From Flavobacteriales bacterium UBA7443 (GTDB taxonomy: Bacteria > Bacteroidota > Bacteroidia > Flavobacteriales_D > Sanyastnellaceae), in contig DLQB01000064.1 in assembly GCA_002477505.1 (NCBI GenBank), positions 462 to 14,296 of the forward strand: a DNA stretch of 13,835 bases, given 5' to 3'. Both the position numbers and the translations under genes were made by a program. Under the pieces are notes generated by a model that was not told the origin of the DNA, did not search any database, and worked only from the letters and a program-made list of their open reading frames with translations. This document shows, piece after piece, positions 6,999 through 13,658 of this stretch (its first letter is position 1; each line of letters starts with the position of its first letter).

Positions 6999-8180
6999 TC
7001 ATTCCACATAAAAGCGAATCTCAACGCGGCGATCCCGTGCATCGTTTGAACTCATGCGTTCTTCTCCAAAGTAATTCAACAGCACCCGTTCCGCAGCCAA
7101 ACCACTCTGCAAGATGTAATCCCTCGCCGCTCTAGCCCTTTGCTTGGACAATCCATGGTTGTGCGAACGTGTTCCCGTGGCGTCTGCATGTCCAGTGCAC
7201 ACCACACGAATCTGTGGATGGCGACACAGTAAATCCATCACTTCATTCAATTGGAGCTGCGCGCTCAAATCCATCGAGGCTGAGCCCGAGGCAAATTGAA
7301 TATCCACCACTTGTGGCAATCGCAATTGACCCAGGGAAGGATCCGATGCAACGGGCCTAAGCGAAGCAATGCCACTTGCAGCAGAATCGAATGATTCCAA
7401 CGCCATGATACGCCTTTCCTGACCTTCCAGCAAGAATAAAATCCGCTCCATCCAATAGGCCAAGTCGGGTGATTCCGGCTGTGGCCAGACCGAACGATCT
7501 TCGCCAGACAAATCCCCCGAGGAAGCTGCTGAGAACTCCAACGCCAAGGAAGGCAGTGCTGCGCTCGGATCAAGATTCAACCAATCCGTTTCTGAAACTT
7601 CCATGGATTCAATTCCCTCTTCCGCAAACATTGCTTTCAATGACGCATACAATGCGGCATTCACCCGGTAGTTCAATTCCATGGCCAATTGCATTTTCAA
7701 CTCATCCAAGCCGCTTTGAACCAAGACATACCATTGTTCTTTCTCCGACAAATTTTCCGCCATTCTCCAACGGCGCAGATCCCGGTAATCCAAGGAGCCA
7801 ACATGACCGATGAGTTCTTTGATCTCATTTGAAAAGCCTCCTCTTGTCCATGGAGCAGGAAGAGCCTGCAGGCTTGCAACTTCTTGAACAATCCGCTCCA
7901 ACCGTCGGAACACCGCCGCCTCTGACGTTTTCCATTGCACTTGGCCCACTTCCATATCCACCTCAACGGCTCCATCGAGGTAGAAGCCCATATTCTCAAT
8001 CATCAGCGCATGCGAGCGCTGCCAAACGACGGATTGCGATTGGTCCCCTGCACCCTCCTGCGCGCAAAGCGTCAACTGCATAAAATGCAGCGAAAAACAG
8101 GCCAAGAAACATGAAAAGAACTGCACAGCATTATGACCGTGCACCACGTGCGACAGGAAATTTGAAGCGCGCTTCATCAT
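6999..8180 (-). CDS. exported protein with C-terminal OmpA peptidoglycan-binding domain
   Basis: A 393-residue protein. Residues 1-41 hold a basic start and a hydrophobic stretch ending LTLCAQ, read as a signal peptide; the cysteine does not fit a lipobox because Leu is at -1. Residues 290-392 are an OmpA-like domain: VVDIQFASGSASM, then GHADATG with Asp333, and Arg348 fifteen residues later in GLSKQRA, the pair that binds diaminopimelate in OmpA, and a closing RRVEIRFYV. Residues 45-285 match no domain I recognise; they are helical in character, with Trp- and Glu-rich stretches and a possible coiled coil around 240-265. It probably anchors a periplasmic or outer-membrane structure to peptidoglycan. 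It begins 42 bases after the sugar phosphotransferase gene and ends 38 bases before the FAH gene, so it may be part of one transcript. Confidence 0.85.
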   Translation of the reverse strand: MMKRASNFLSHVVHGHNAVQFFSCFLACFSLHFMQLTLCAQEGAGDQSQSVVWQRSHALMIENMGFYLDGAVEVDMEVGQVQWKTSEAAVFRRLERIVQEVASLQALPAPWTRGGFSNEIKELIGHVGSLDYRDLRRWRMAENLSEKEQWYVLVQSGLDELKMQLAMELNYRVNAALYASLKAMFAEEGIESMEVSETDWLNLDPSAALPSLALEFSAASSGDLSGEDRSVWPQPESPDLAYWMERILFLLEGQERRIMALESFDSAASGIASLRPVASDPSLGQLRLPQVVDIQFASGSASMDLSAQLQLNEVMDLLCRHPQIRVVCTGHADATGTRSHNHGLSKQRARAARDYILQSGLAAERVLLNYFGEERMSSNDARDRRVEIRFYVE

Positions 8181-8222
8181 CCCTGTAAATATCGCTCAAA
8201 TAAATTACATCGTCGACTAAAA

Positions 8223-9635
8223 CTACTTTCCTCGTCCTCGAAGCACGGTTAGGACTGTGTAGAAAAGAATTTTGATGTCCAAGGCAATGCTCATGTTTTC
8301 GATGTAGATCAAGTCGAAACGAAGCCGTTGAATCATTTCATCCACATTTTCGGCATACCCATACTTGACCTGGCCCCATGAAGTTATCCCCGGCCGAACC
8401 TTCTGCAAATGATGGTAGTGCGGCGCCCGTTCCATGATCTGTGAAATAAAATGCGCTCGTTCAGGCCTTGGTCCCACGAGTGCCATATCGCCCAAAAGCA
8501 CATTGAAGAATTGTGGGAATTCATCCAAACGGGATTTGCGCAAAAACCGCCCAACGGGAGTGATTCGAGGATCATCGTCACGGCTCAATTGCGGCCCCGC
8601 TGTCTCGGCGTTCACATGCATCGTCCTGAACTTGATGATTTGAAACGGTTTACCGTGGCGCCCGATTCGCTCTTGGAGATAAAATACCGGCCCCGGACTG
8701 GTCGCCTTGACCAGCAGACCGATTACTACAAAAACAGGGCTCAACAAGATCAATGCAAAAATGCTCACGGTCCAATCCAATAAGCGCTTGATTGAGCGTT
8801 GCCACTGCGGCATGATTTCGCGGTCAATTTCAATCAGAGGAGCACCGTAAATGCTGGACATCCGAACGGATCCACTCAAGATGTCATAAATATCTGGGAT
8901 GATTCTGATTTCAGCGGGGGTGCCTTCCAATGCATTGAGAATCGCTTCAAGGTTATGACGGTCATCTCCTCCAATGGCAATGATCACCTCTTCGATTTGA
9001 TTCTGCTCGATCACCTGCTTGATTTCGGACACCTTGCCCAGGTTGGTGAGGTATCGGCTCAATGCAGTGTCCACTCCATTCACCTGAATGAATCCAACGA
9101 ATCGATATCCCGCCTCTTTTCGCAGCCCCTTGATCTCTTCATACATCCGCACGGCTCGGTCATTCCCACCGATGACCAAGGTTGGAAAGCTCCATTTGCC
9201 CGTGTGAATTTTCTTCACGGTTCGTGTGGTTATGACGAAACGCCCGAATAAGGTCAGTGTCCAGTGGCAGGCCGTAAGCGCACTCAATGAGGCATAGTAC
9301 TGCCGATAACTTTGGATGTTGTCATCGAGCAAAAGACCAAAGAAAATAACCAGCACACCGAGCGCTGTGGTCCATGTGACCTGACCTACCTCCAAAATAC
9401 GGTGACGTTTGAGCGGTTTGGAGAACATCCCGGCCATTCCATGAAGAATGAGCCAGAACAGCGGAATGATCGCCAATCCCAACAAGTACTGACGATCCGC
9501 GAGGATTTCAAGCCCATCAGGCACACCGCTCTCCTCAATCACTACCTTCCTAAACACATAAAGCACCGTCCATGAAATGACCGCAGAAAACCAATCTGAA
9601 ATCACATAAGCGGCGGTGAGCAGGCGTTTGTTCAT
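8223..9635 (-). CDS. undecaprenyl-phosphate sugar phosphotransferase (exopolysaccharide initiation)
   Basis: This inner-membrane enzyme moves a hexose-1-phosphate from a nucleotide sugar onto undecaprenyl phosphate, starting exopolysaccharide or O-antigen repeat units (WcaJ/WbaP-like polyisoprenyl-phosphate hexose-1-phosphate transferase). The 470 residues are the usual size. There are four N-terminal hydrophobic helices (about 5-30, 50-71, 86-104, 113-137), a Rossmann-like CoA-binding_3 region at about 148-260, a re-entrant helix at 289-310, then the catalytic domain: SPGP 313-316, KFRTM 335-339, the catalytic Asp371-Glu372 in RLDEFPQ, GPRPE 388-392 and RPGITSWGQV 414-423. The donor sugar cannot be read from the sequence; glucose is the family default. 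Its start overlaps the stop of the upstream lipoprotein gene (ATGA, 9632-9635). No other glycosyltransferase, Wzx or Wzy gene is in the window. Confidence 0.94.
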   Translation of the reverse strand: MNKRLLTAAYVISDWFSAVISWTVLYVFRKVVIEESGVPDGLEILADRQYLLGLAIIPLFWLILHGMAGMFSKPLKRHRILEVGQVTWTTALGVLVIFFGLLLDDNIQSYRQYYASLSALTACHWTLTLFGRFVITTRTVKKIHTGKWSFPTLVIGGNDRAVRMYEEIKGLRKEAGYRFVGFIQVNGVDTALSRYLTNLGKVSEIKQVIEQNQIEEVIIAIGGDDRHNLEAILNALEGTPAEIRIIPDIYDILSGSVRMSSIYGAPLIEIDREIMPQWQRSIKRLLDWTVSIFALILLSPVFVVIGLLVKATSPGPVFYLQERIGRHGKPFQIIKFRTMHVNAETAGPQLSRDDDPRITPVGRFLRKSRLDEFPQFFNVLLGDMALVGPRPERAHFISQIMERAPHYHHLQKVRPGITSWGQVKYGYAENVDEMIQRLRFDLIYIENMSIALDIKILFYTVLTVLRGRGK

Positions 9636-10522
9636 GGATACCGTACCAACTTAAAATTATCGACGATCACAGTCGTCGTATCCTGAGAGCCGTCATAAAT
9701 CGCATCCAGAAGAATTTCATACTGGGTAGCATCCGGAGTGCTTCTGACCATTGGGCCCAGGTCCAAGTAGATTTTGTTGGGACTCATCTCCGTCGACTTC
9801 AACAAGAGAATGGGATAACGCTGAGCCGTTTCTGCATTGGCCACCTTCAGGCCAATCCAAAAAGGCTGATCACACGCATAATCCAATTCCAACCACACCG
9901 GTCCAGCGGTGGTCAAATTGAATTGCTGCTCATTGGTATTCGAAGTCAATACGGCCTCACTTGCGGTCAATCGAATCAATCCGCTTCCGTCTCCTTCTAG
10001 CACCCAATTGGGATTTTCCGTTCGGGCAATTGCAGCTGTACTGGTCGACGATTCTTCAAACCGATTGGACGTTTCAAAGTCTTCCGCATTGATGACTTGC
10101 GCTAACTCCGTATACCCGAGTTCCAAGTTGAGCGTATCCCTGCCACCGAATTCAAGGGCAGGTGCATACGTGTAGGCATCGTAAAACGGATAAGGTTGCC
10201 GCGTGGAAGAAATCGCATTCGCACGGATGCCCGCTGATAAGACCAATTCAGGGCTTGAACCCAAGGCATCTGGTGAAAGTGGAATGTCTGCAGGAAGGGG
10301 GAAAGCGCCCAAAACGTCGGTTGATGAATACACCCAAACCTCTTCGATGCGGCTCGATGCAGTGCCTTCCGTTTCGTCGGTAACGATGGCCATGGACTCC
10401 ACGTGCAAAACGAACGGTTCGCCCTCCCATGATTCAATGCACCCCGTGACAGAAAAAAGCACAGCCGCAGCAAGAGCGAAGGGCATAAGGGGCTTTGGAA
10501 ATGGTGAAAAAACGGAGGTCAA
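9632..10522 (-). CDS. uncharacterised lipoprotein coupled to the sugar phosphotransferase gene
   Basis: A 296-residue putative lipoprotein. The hydrophobic segment at 13-27 ends in VTG-Cys28, a lipobox, so the mature protein would be lipid-anchored and periplasm- or surface-facing. The N-terminal third carries a pattern I associate from memory with proteins beside such transferases in Bacteroidota (a WVY segment, a LP..IP turn, then GI..N.IS..R..YPFY at about 98-113). The C-terminal half is beta-rich (NWVLEGDGSGLIRLT, then strands to DNFKLVRYP) and could be a jelly-roll, carbohydrate-binding-like module; this is inference. The longest frame begins with TTG at 10522 and supplies Lys10 in the signal; the ATG at 10486 would leave only 15 uncharged residues before the cysteine. 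A TAATTTTG -7 motif lies upstream. The four-base overlap with the transferase gene indicates a shared function. Confidence 0.82.
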   Translation of the reverse strand: MTSVFSPFPKPLMPFALAAAVLFSVTGCIESWEGEPFVLHVESMAIVTDETEGTASSRIEEVWVYSSTDVLGAFPLPADIPLSPDALGSSPELVLSAGIRANAISSTRQPYPFYDAYTYAPALEFGGRDTLNLELGYTELAQVINAEDFETSNRFEESSTSTAAIARTENPNWVLEGDGSGLIRLTASEAVLTSNTNEQQFNLTTAGPVWLELDYACDQPFWIGLKVANAETAQRYPILLLKSTEMSPNKIYLDLGPMVRSTPDATQYEILLDAIYDGSQDTTTVIVDNFKLVRYP

Positions 10523-10537
10523 CTGAGAAATAGGTTT

Positions 10538-10576
10538 CGTGCGCTTGCGCCCGCAAAATTAACGCTTCGCGTGCGC
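10538..10576. repeat. paired CGTGCGC direct repeat flanking the lipoprotein promoter
   Basis: CGTGCGC occurs at 10538-10544 and 10570-10576, 32 bases apart (about three helical turns), on either side of the -7 element at 10554-10561. The first copy continues into a GCGC-TT-GCGC inverted repeat (10541-10550) at the predicted 5' end of the transcript. The area is GC-rich, so chance is possible. Confidence 0.35.
10554..10561 (-). promoter_or_regulatory. -7 promoter element TAATTTTG upstream of the lipoprotein-transferase operon
   Basis: A full match to TAnnTTTG on the minus strand, in the 135-base gap between the TraR/DksA-like gene and the lipoprotein gene. Its end is 31 bases from the TTG start at 10522, so this transcript would have a short leader, unlike the leaderless set. 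No -33 TTG was seen at normal spacing. Confidence 0.5.
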
Positions 10577-10657
10577 CTCGCGTCATTGTTAACGGACGGA
10601 TTCAGCGGTTCGTATCTCAGGTTTCCAACAAAAGAAAAGAGTTGTTCACAAATAGAC

Positions 10658-10999
10658 TCAATCCGCACAGCGCACGCAACGTGTCGCTCCAGGCACCAAA
10701 AGAATGCGGCCCATTGGAATCCGATCTCCGCAGTTGTGGCACAAGCCAAAGCGATCTTCCTTCAATCGATCCAATGCACGAAGTAGATTTTTGTGCTGTT
10801 TCTCAACTTGTCGAAGCGCAGCCTGGTTGACGCTGCGGTTGTTGATGGCGTCCATTCGGCTGACTCTTCCAATGGCATTTTCAGGCGGAATAGGCTTGGT
10901 CAATTCCCTGTATTCGATAATGCGCTCATCGAGTTGGGCCAACTTTTGCTGAACCTTTTCTTTGAACTGTGCAATTTCTTCGGGGCTCCAATGGGACAT
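10658..10999 (-). CDS. TraR/DksA-family zinc-finger regulator
   Basis: A 113-residue protein of the TraR/DksA superfamily, which binds the RNA polymerase secondary channel and modulates initiation, in many cases with ppGpp. The N-terminal half is a predicted coiled coil; its tip carries SRMDAINNRS (47-56), with Asp50-Ala51 in the place of the acidic tip. The C-terminal zinc finger has Cys87-x2-Cys90 and Cys108-x2-Cys111. It is shorter than E. coli DksA (151 residues) and closer to the short Bacteroidota forms. The ATG at 10999 is preceded by AAAGGAAA, an A/G-rich stretch very close to the start. A promoter with both -33 and -7 boxes sits in the 73-base divergent gap shared with the transaldolase gene. 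It regulates other genes by polymerase binding, so no local target can be inferred. Confidence 0.9.
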   Translation of the reverse strand: MSHWSPEEIAQFKEKVQQKLAQLDERIIEYRELTKPIPPENAIGRVSRMDAINNRSVNQAALRQVEKQHKNLLRALDRLKEDRFGLCHNCGDRIPMGRILLVPGATRCVRCAD

Positions 11000-11015
11000 T
11001 TTCCTTTGTTTGACC

Positions 11016-11045
11016 TCAAGATACGTTCCGATGCAAGGCCATCAA
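11016..11045 (-). promoter_or_regulatory. promoter of the TraR/DksA-like gene (TTG-19-TATCTTGA)
   Basis: On the minus strand TTG at 11045-11043 is followed by a 19-base spacer and TATCTTGA at 11023-11016, close to the Bacteroidota TTG-N(17-23)-TAnnTTTG arrangement. A leader of about 12-16 bases, containing AAAGGA, would precede the ATG. This is the only promoter here for which I see both boxes. Confidence 0.45.
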
Positions 11046-11060
11046 AACAATTCAAATTGC

Positions 11061-11068
11061 TAATTTTG
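11061..11068 (+). promoter_or_regulatory. -7 promoter element TAATTTTG of the transaldolase operon (leaderless)
   Basis: A full TAnnTTTG match followed by CGGC and the ATG at 11073, predicting transcription from the start codon. The same octamer with the same four-base spacing precedes aroQ. No -33 TTG was found at 17-23 bases upstream. Confidence 0.6.
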
Positions 11069-11072
11069 CGGC

Positions 11073-11729
11073 ATGAAATTTTTCATTGACACGGCCAACC
11101 TCGAACAAATTCGAGAAGCCCAAGCCCTTGGCGTATTGGACGGAGTAACCACCAACCCATCGCTCATGGCGAAGGAAGGCATCTCCGGAGACGCCGCTGT
11201 TAAGGCGCACTATGTCGCCATTTGCGAAATCGTCGACGGCGACGTGAGCGCCGAGGTCATCTCAACAGAATTCGAAGGGATGATTGCAGAAGGCCGAATT
11301 TTGGCCGACCTGCATGCAAACATCGTGGTCAAAGTGCCCGCAACGGCAGATGGCATCCGTGCCATTCGCTGGTTTACAGACCACGGCATCCGCACCAACT
11401 GCACGCTCATCTTCTCTGCGGGCCAAGCGTTACTCGCGGCAAAAGCAGGTGCCAGTTATGTGAGTCCTTTCGTAGGTCGACTCGACGACATCAGCAGCGA
11501 TGGCTTGCAGTTGATTGAGAAAATCCGTGTCATTTATGACAACTACGATTACGGCACTGAAATCCTCGCCGCAAGTGTCCGGCACACCATGCACATCATT
11601 GAGTGCGCAGAAATCGGTGCCGACATCATGACGGGTCCGCTCAGCGCCATCATGGGCTTGCTCAAGCACCCCCTGACCGACAGCGGATTGGCCCAATTCT
11701 TGGCCGATCACGCTAAAGCCAAGGGCTAA
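11073..11729 (+). CDS. tal: transaldolase (small, FSA-like subfamily)
   Basis: A 218-residue TIM-barrel enzyme that moves a dihydroxyacetone unit between sugar phosphates in the non-oxidative pentose phosphate pathway. Visible residues are Asp6 in FIDTAN, TTNPSL at 26-31, Glu61 in VSAEV, the Schiff-base Lys87 in VVKVP, NCTLIFS at 109-115, SPFVGRLDD at 131-139 and TGPLSAIMGLLKHPLTD near the C-terminus. Glu61 occupies the position that is Gln59 in E. coli fructose-6-phosphate aldolase, which favours transaldolase over aldolase activity. A -7 element ends four bases before the ATG. The gene is divergent from the TraR/DksA-like gene, and its stop overlaps the start of the next gene (TAATG), so the pair is probably co-translated. 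Confidence 0.94.
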   Translation: MKFFIDTANLEQIREAQALGVLDGVTTNPSLMAKEGISGDAAVKAHYVAICEIVDGDVSAEVISTEFEGMIAEGRILADLHANIVVKVPATADGIRAIRWFTDHGIRTNCTLIFSAGQALLAAKAGASYVSPFVGRLDDISSDGLQLIEKIRVIYDNYDYGTEILAASVRHTMHIIECAEIGADIMTGPLSAIMGLLKHPLTDSGLAQFLADHAKAKG

Positions 11730-12349
11730 TGCTTTTGCGCATTCACCCGGACAATCCGGATGAACGAAAAATCCGACAAATCTGTGGTATGTTGGAGCGC
11801 GACGCCGTCATCATAGTACCCACGGATACCGTGTACAGTATGGCTTGCTTGTTGGGTTCGTCGAAAGGACTGGAGCGCATCGCTCGACTCAAAAACATCC
11901 CGCTGAAGACCGCACGATTCAGCATTGGCTGTTCCGATTTGAGTCAATTGTCCTTGTACACGCGACCGTTGAGTAGTGCGACCTTCAAGGCTATGAAACG
12001 TGCCTTTCCAGGGCCGTACACCTTCATCGTCCCTGCCAACAACAACGTTCCTAAGTGGTTTACAGGCAAGCGAAAATCCATCGGAATCCGAGTGCCCAAC
12101 AACCGAATTTTCAGCGCGCTTGTGCAGGAGTTAGGGTTGCCATTGGTCGTGAGTTCCGTTCGAGATACGAATGAGATCCAAGAATACACAACCGACCCTG
12201 AGCTCATTGCAGAACGCTTTGGCACTTCCGTGGACGCGGTAATCGATGGTGGTTATGGCAAACTCGATGCTTCCACCATTTTGGACTGCACGGGAGATGC
12301 TCCAATGCTGATTCGCGAAGGACTTGGATCTGTGGACGATGTAATCTGA
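11729..12349 (+). CDS. L-threonylcarbamoyladenylate synthase (TsaC/Sua5/YrdC family)
   Basis: The enzyme makes threonylcarbamoyl-AMP from threonine, bicarbonate and ATP, the first step of the t6A modification at position 37 of ANN-decoding tRNAs. The 206 residues form a single YrdC domain without the Sua5 extension. Visible motifs are PTDTVY at 31-36, RLKNIPLKTARFS at 53-65, PGPYTFIVPA at 94-103, IGIRVPNN at 118-125, EYTTDPELI at 152-160, DAVIDGG at 169-175 and STILDCTGD with IREG at 182-198. The segment where E. coli TsaC has Ser-x-Asn reads SSVRD here, and the KxR motif is modified; both look typical of the divergent Bacteroidota subgroup. It starts within the transaldolase stop codon (TAATG) and ends one base before the convergent pcm. 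Confidence 0.92.
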   Translation: MLLRIHPDNPDERKIRQICGMLERDAVIIVPTDTVYSMACLLGSSKGLERIARLKNIPLKTARFSIGCSDLSQLSLYTRPLSSATFKAMKRAFPGPYTFIVPANNNVPKWFTGKRKSIGIRVPNNRIFSALVQELGLPLVVSSVRDTNEIQEYTTDPELIAERFGTSVDAVIDGGYGKLDASTILDCTGDAPMLIREGLGSVDDVI

Positions 12350-12350
12350 A

Positions 12351-13001
12351 TCATTTGTCCTGCGCGCGGGAGGCAAGCATAGGCACGAACGCAAAATCCC
12401 CGTGTTCTTCACGAACAAAATCGGCTTCAGTCGTGCGGGTCAGGGTGAACATTCGCTGGGTAGCTCCCTCTCCAACCGGAATGACCAATCGCCCCCCTAT
12501 TTTCAGTTGCTTCAACAACGCCTCAGGTACTTCAGGTGCACCACACGTGACGATGATCCCATCAAAAGGAGCAAATACAGCCTTACCCTTGTAGCCATCT
12601 CCGTAAAACAGGTCAGGCTTAAACCCCATCGCAGCGAGCAATGGCTGGGCTTTTTCAAAGAGATTTCGCTGACGTTCGATCGAAAAGACCTTGTAGCCCA
12701 TGGCGCACAGTACAGCGCATTGGTAACCACTACCCGTTCCAATTTCAAGCACTTTTTCACCGGCGCTCAGCTGAAGCAATTCAGTCTGTTTGGCCACCGT
12801 ATGTGGTTTGCTAATCGTTTGGCCGGAGCCAATTTGAAAGGCCTTATTCTGGTAGGCAAATTGCTCAAAAGCGGAAGACAGGAAAAAATGCCGCGGAACC
12901 CTGTCGATCGCATCCAAAACTTCTTCATTCACGATTCCGAGAGCCCGCAGCTCATCAATCATCTTCCTTCGCTGGCCTTTGTGCCTGTATTCGTCTTTCA
13001 T
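12351..13001 (-). CDS. pcm: protein-L-isoaspartate O-methyltransferase
   Basis: Pcm uses SAM to methylate L-isoaspartyl residues that arise by damage in aged proteins, starting their repair. The 216 residues are standard. Visible motifs: RVPRHFF at 34-40, the substrate loop GSGQTISKPH at 58-67, the SAM-binding LEIGTGSGYQ at 85-94, SIER at 107-110, the FDGIIVTCGAPEVPEAL segment at 146-162, GGRLVIPVG at 169-177 and FVPML near the end. The start ATG (13001) gives the expected basic opening. The gene lies alone on the minus strand, converging on the TsaC-like gene with one base between stop codons, and is divergent from the DUF4494 gene. I saw no convincing promoter: TAATTTCA upstream is two bases off consensus. 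Confidence 0.95.
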   Translation of the reverse strand: MKDEYRHKGQRRKMIDELRALGIVNEEVLDAIDRVPRHFFLSSAFEQFAYQNKAFQIGSGQTISKPHTVAKQTELLQLSAGEKVLEIGTGSGYQCAVLCAMGYKVFSIERQRNLFEKAQPLLAAMGFKPDLFYGDGYKGKAVFAPFDGIIVTCGAPEVPEALLKQLKIGGRLVIPVGEGATQRMFTLTRTTEADFVREEHGDFAFVPMLASRAQDK

Positions 13002-13130
13002 CTCGGGTTGAAATTAATTCACCAATGGGCATCGTTTTGATCTCCCATGACTTCTTTTTGAATGCCGATTGTGAATTCAATGTTCGTCGAAACACCAGCC
13101 ACATCCAACCATTAGTTGGTCATCTGAAAG

Positions 13131-13138
13131 TATTTTTA
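13131..13138 (+). promoter_or_regulatory. probable -7 element TATTTTTA of the DUF4494 gene (leaderless)
   Basis: TATTTTTA has one mismatch to TAnnTTTG (last base) and is followed by TCCC and ATG at 13143, again with four-base spacing. The rest of the 141-base divergent gap (13002-13142) shows only short inverted repeats and no gene. Confidence 0.4.
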
Positions 13139-13142
13139 TCCC

Positions 13143-13658
13143 ATGACAAAACACTGGTTCACTTGCAAGGTCAAGTACGTCCGCCACGATGCTGAAGGTG
13201 CCGAAGTTAAAGCCACAGAATCCTTCGTGCTGGATGCTTATAACTACACGGAGGCTGAATCGCGCATGACGGGAATCTGCGAGAACGAAGGCATTCGTCC
13301 TTTCGAAATTGTTCAAATCACCAAATCCAATCTGTCCGAGGTCATTCGATTTGACGATGCCGACAAGTGGTTCAAAGTGAAGATTGCATTGACCAGCCTT
13401 GATGAGCAAAAAGGGGTCGAAAAAGAATCCTATCAGCACGTATTGCTCTCCGCTAGCGATGTGCGTGATGCTTACGACAAGGTTCAGAAGCACATGTCGA
13501 ACGTTGGACTTGGATTCGTGATTCCGTCTGTGGTTTTCCAAAAAATCACCGAAGTCTTTCCACTGGAAGAAGAAGGCGGATCCCATGCCGTGGAAGGCGC
13601 TCCTGAAGGTTCATTCACATCCAACGCAGCGGAGCCAGAAGTACTTCAGGAAGCGTAA
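13143..13658 (+). CDS. DUF4494 domain protein of unknown function
   Basis: A 171-residue soluble protein matching the Bacteroidota DUF4494 family as I know it: an opening WFTCKVKY at 5-12, an ATESFVLDAYNYTEAESRM segment near 24-42 (the family has VTEPYLVDALSFTEAEARI-like text), DKWFKVKIAL at 74-83, and QHVLLSASDVRDAYDKV at 98-114. No catalytic motif, signal peptide or membrane segment is visible; the family has no assigned role that I know. The last 30 residues are acidic and low in complexity, beyond the conserved part. It is divergently transcribed from pcm. Its last 13 bases overlap the end of the convergent helicase gene. Confidence 0.88.
   Translation: MTKHWFTCKVKYVRHDAEGAEVKATESFVLDAYNYTEAESRMTGICENEGIRPFEIVQITKSNLSEVIRFDDADKWFKVKIALTSLDEQKGVEKESYQHVLLSASDVRDAYDKVQKHMSNVGLGFVIPSVVFQKITEVFPLEEEGGSHAVEGAPEGSFTSNAAEPEVLQEA

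Noticed and set aside
6472..7011. 179-residue open frame opposite the FAH gene
   Set aside because: Antisense shadow of a gene with clear family motifs; no recognisable domain.
10620..10657. AACAA/TTGTT inverted repeat after the TraR/DksA-like gene as a terminator
   Set aside because: The stem is only five A/T-rich pairs and no T run follows it, so it does not meet intrinsic-terminator criteria.
13000..13030. TAATTTCA upstream of pcm as a -7 box
   Set aside because: Two mismatches to TAnnTTTG and a different spacing (seven bases) from the consistent set.
12402..13040. 212-residue open frame opposite pcm
   Set aside because: Antisense shadow; pcm has all catalytic motifs on the other strand.
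13077..13586. 169-residue open frame opposite the DUF4494 gene
   Set aside because: Antisense shadow, and it would remove the promoter-like region of the DUF4494 gene.
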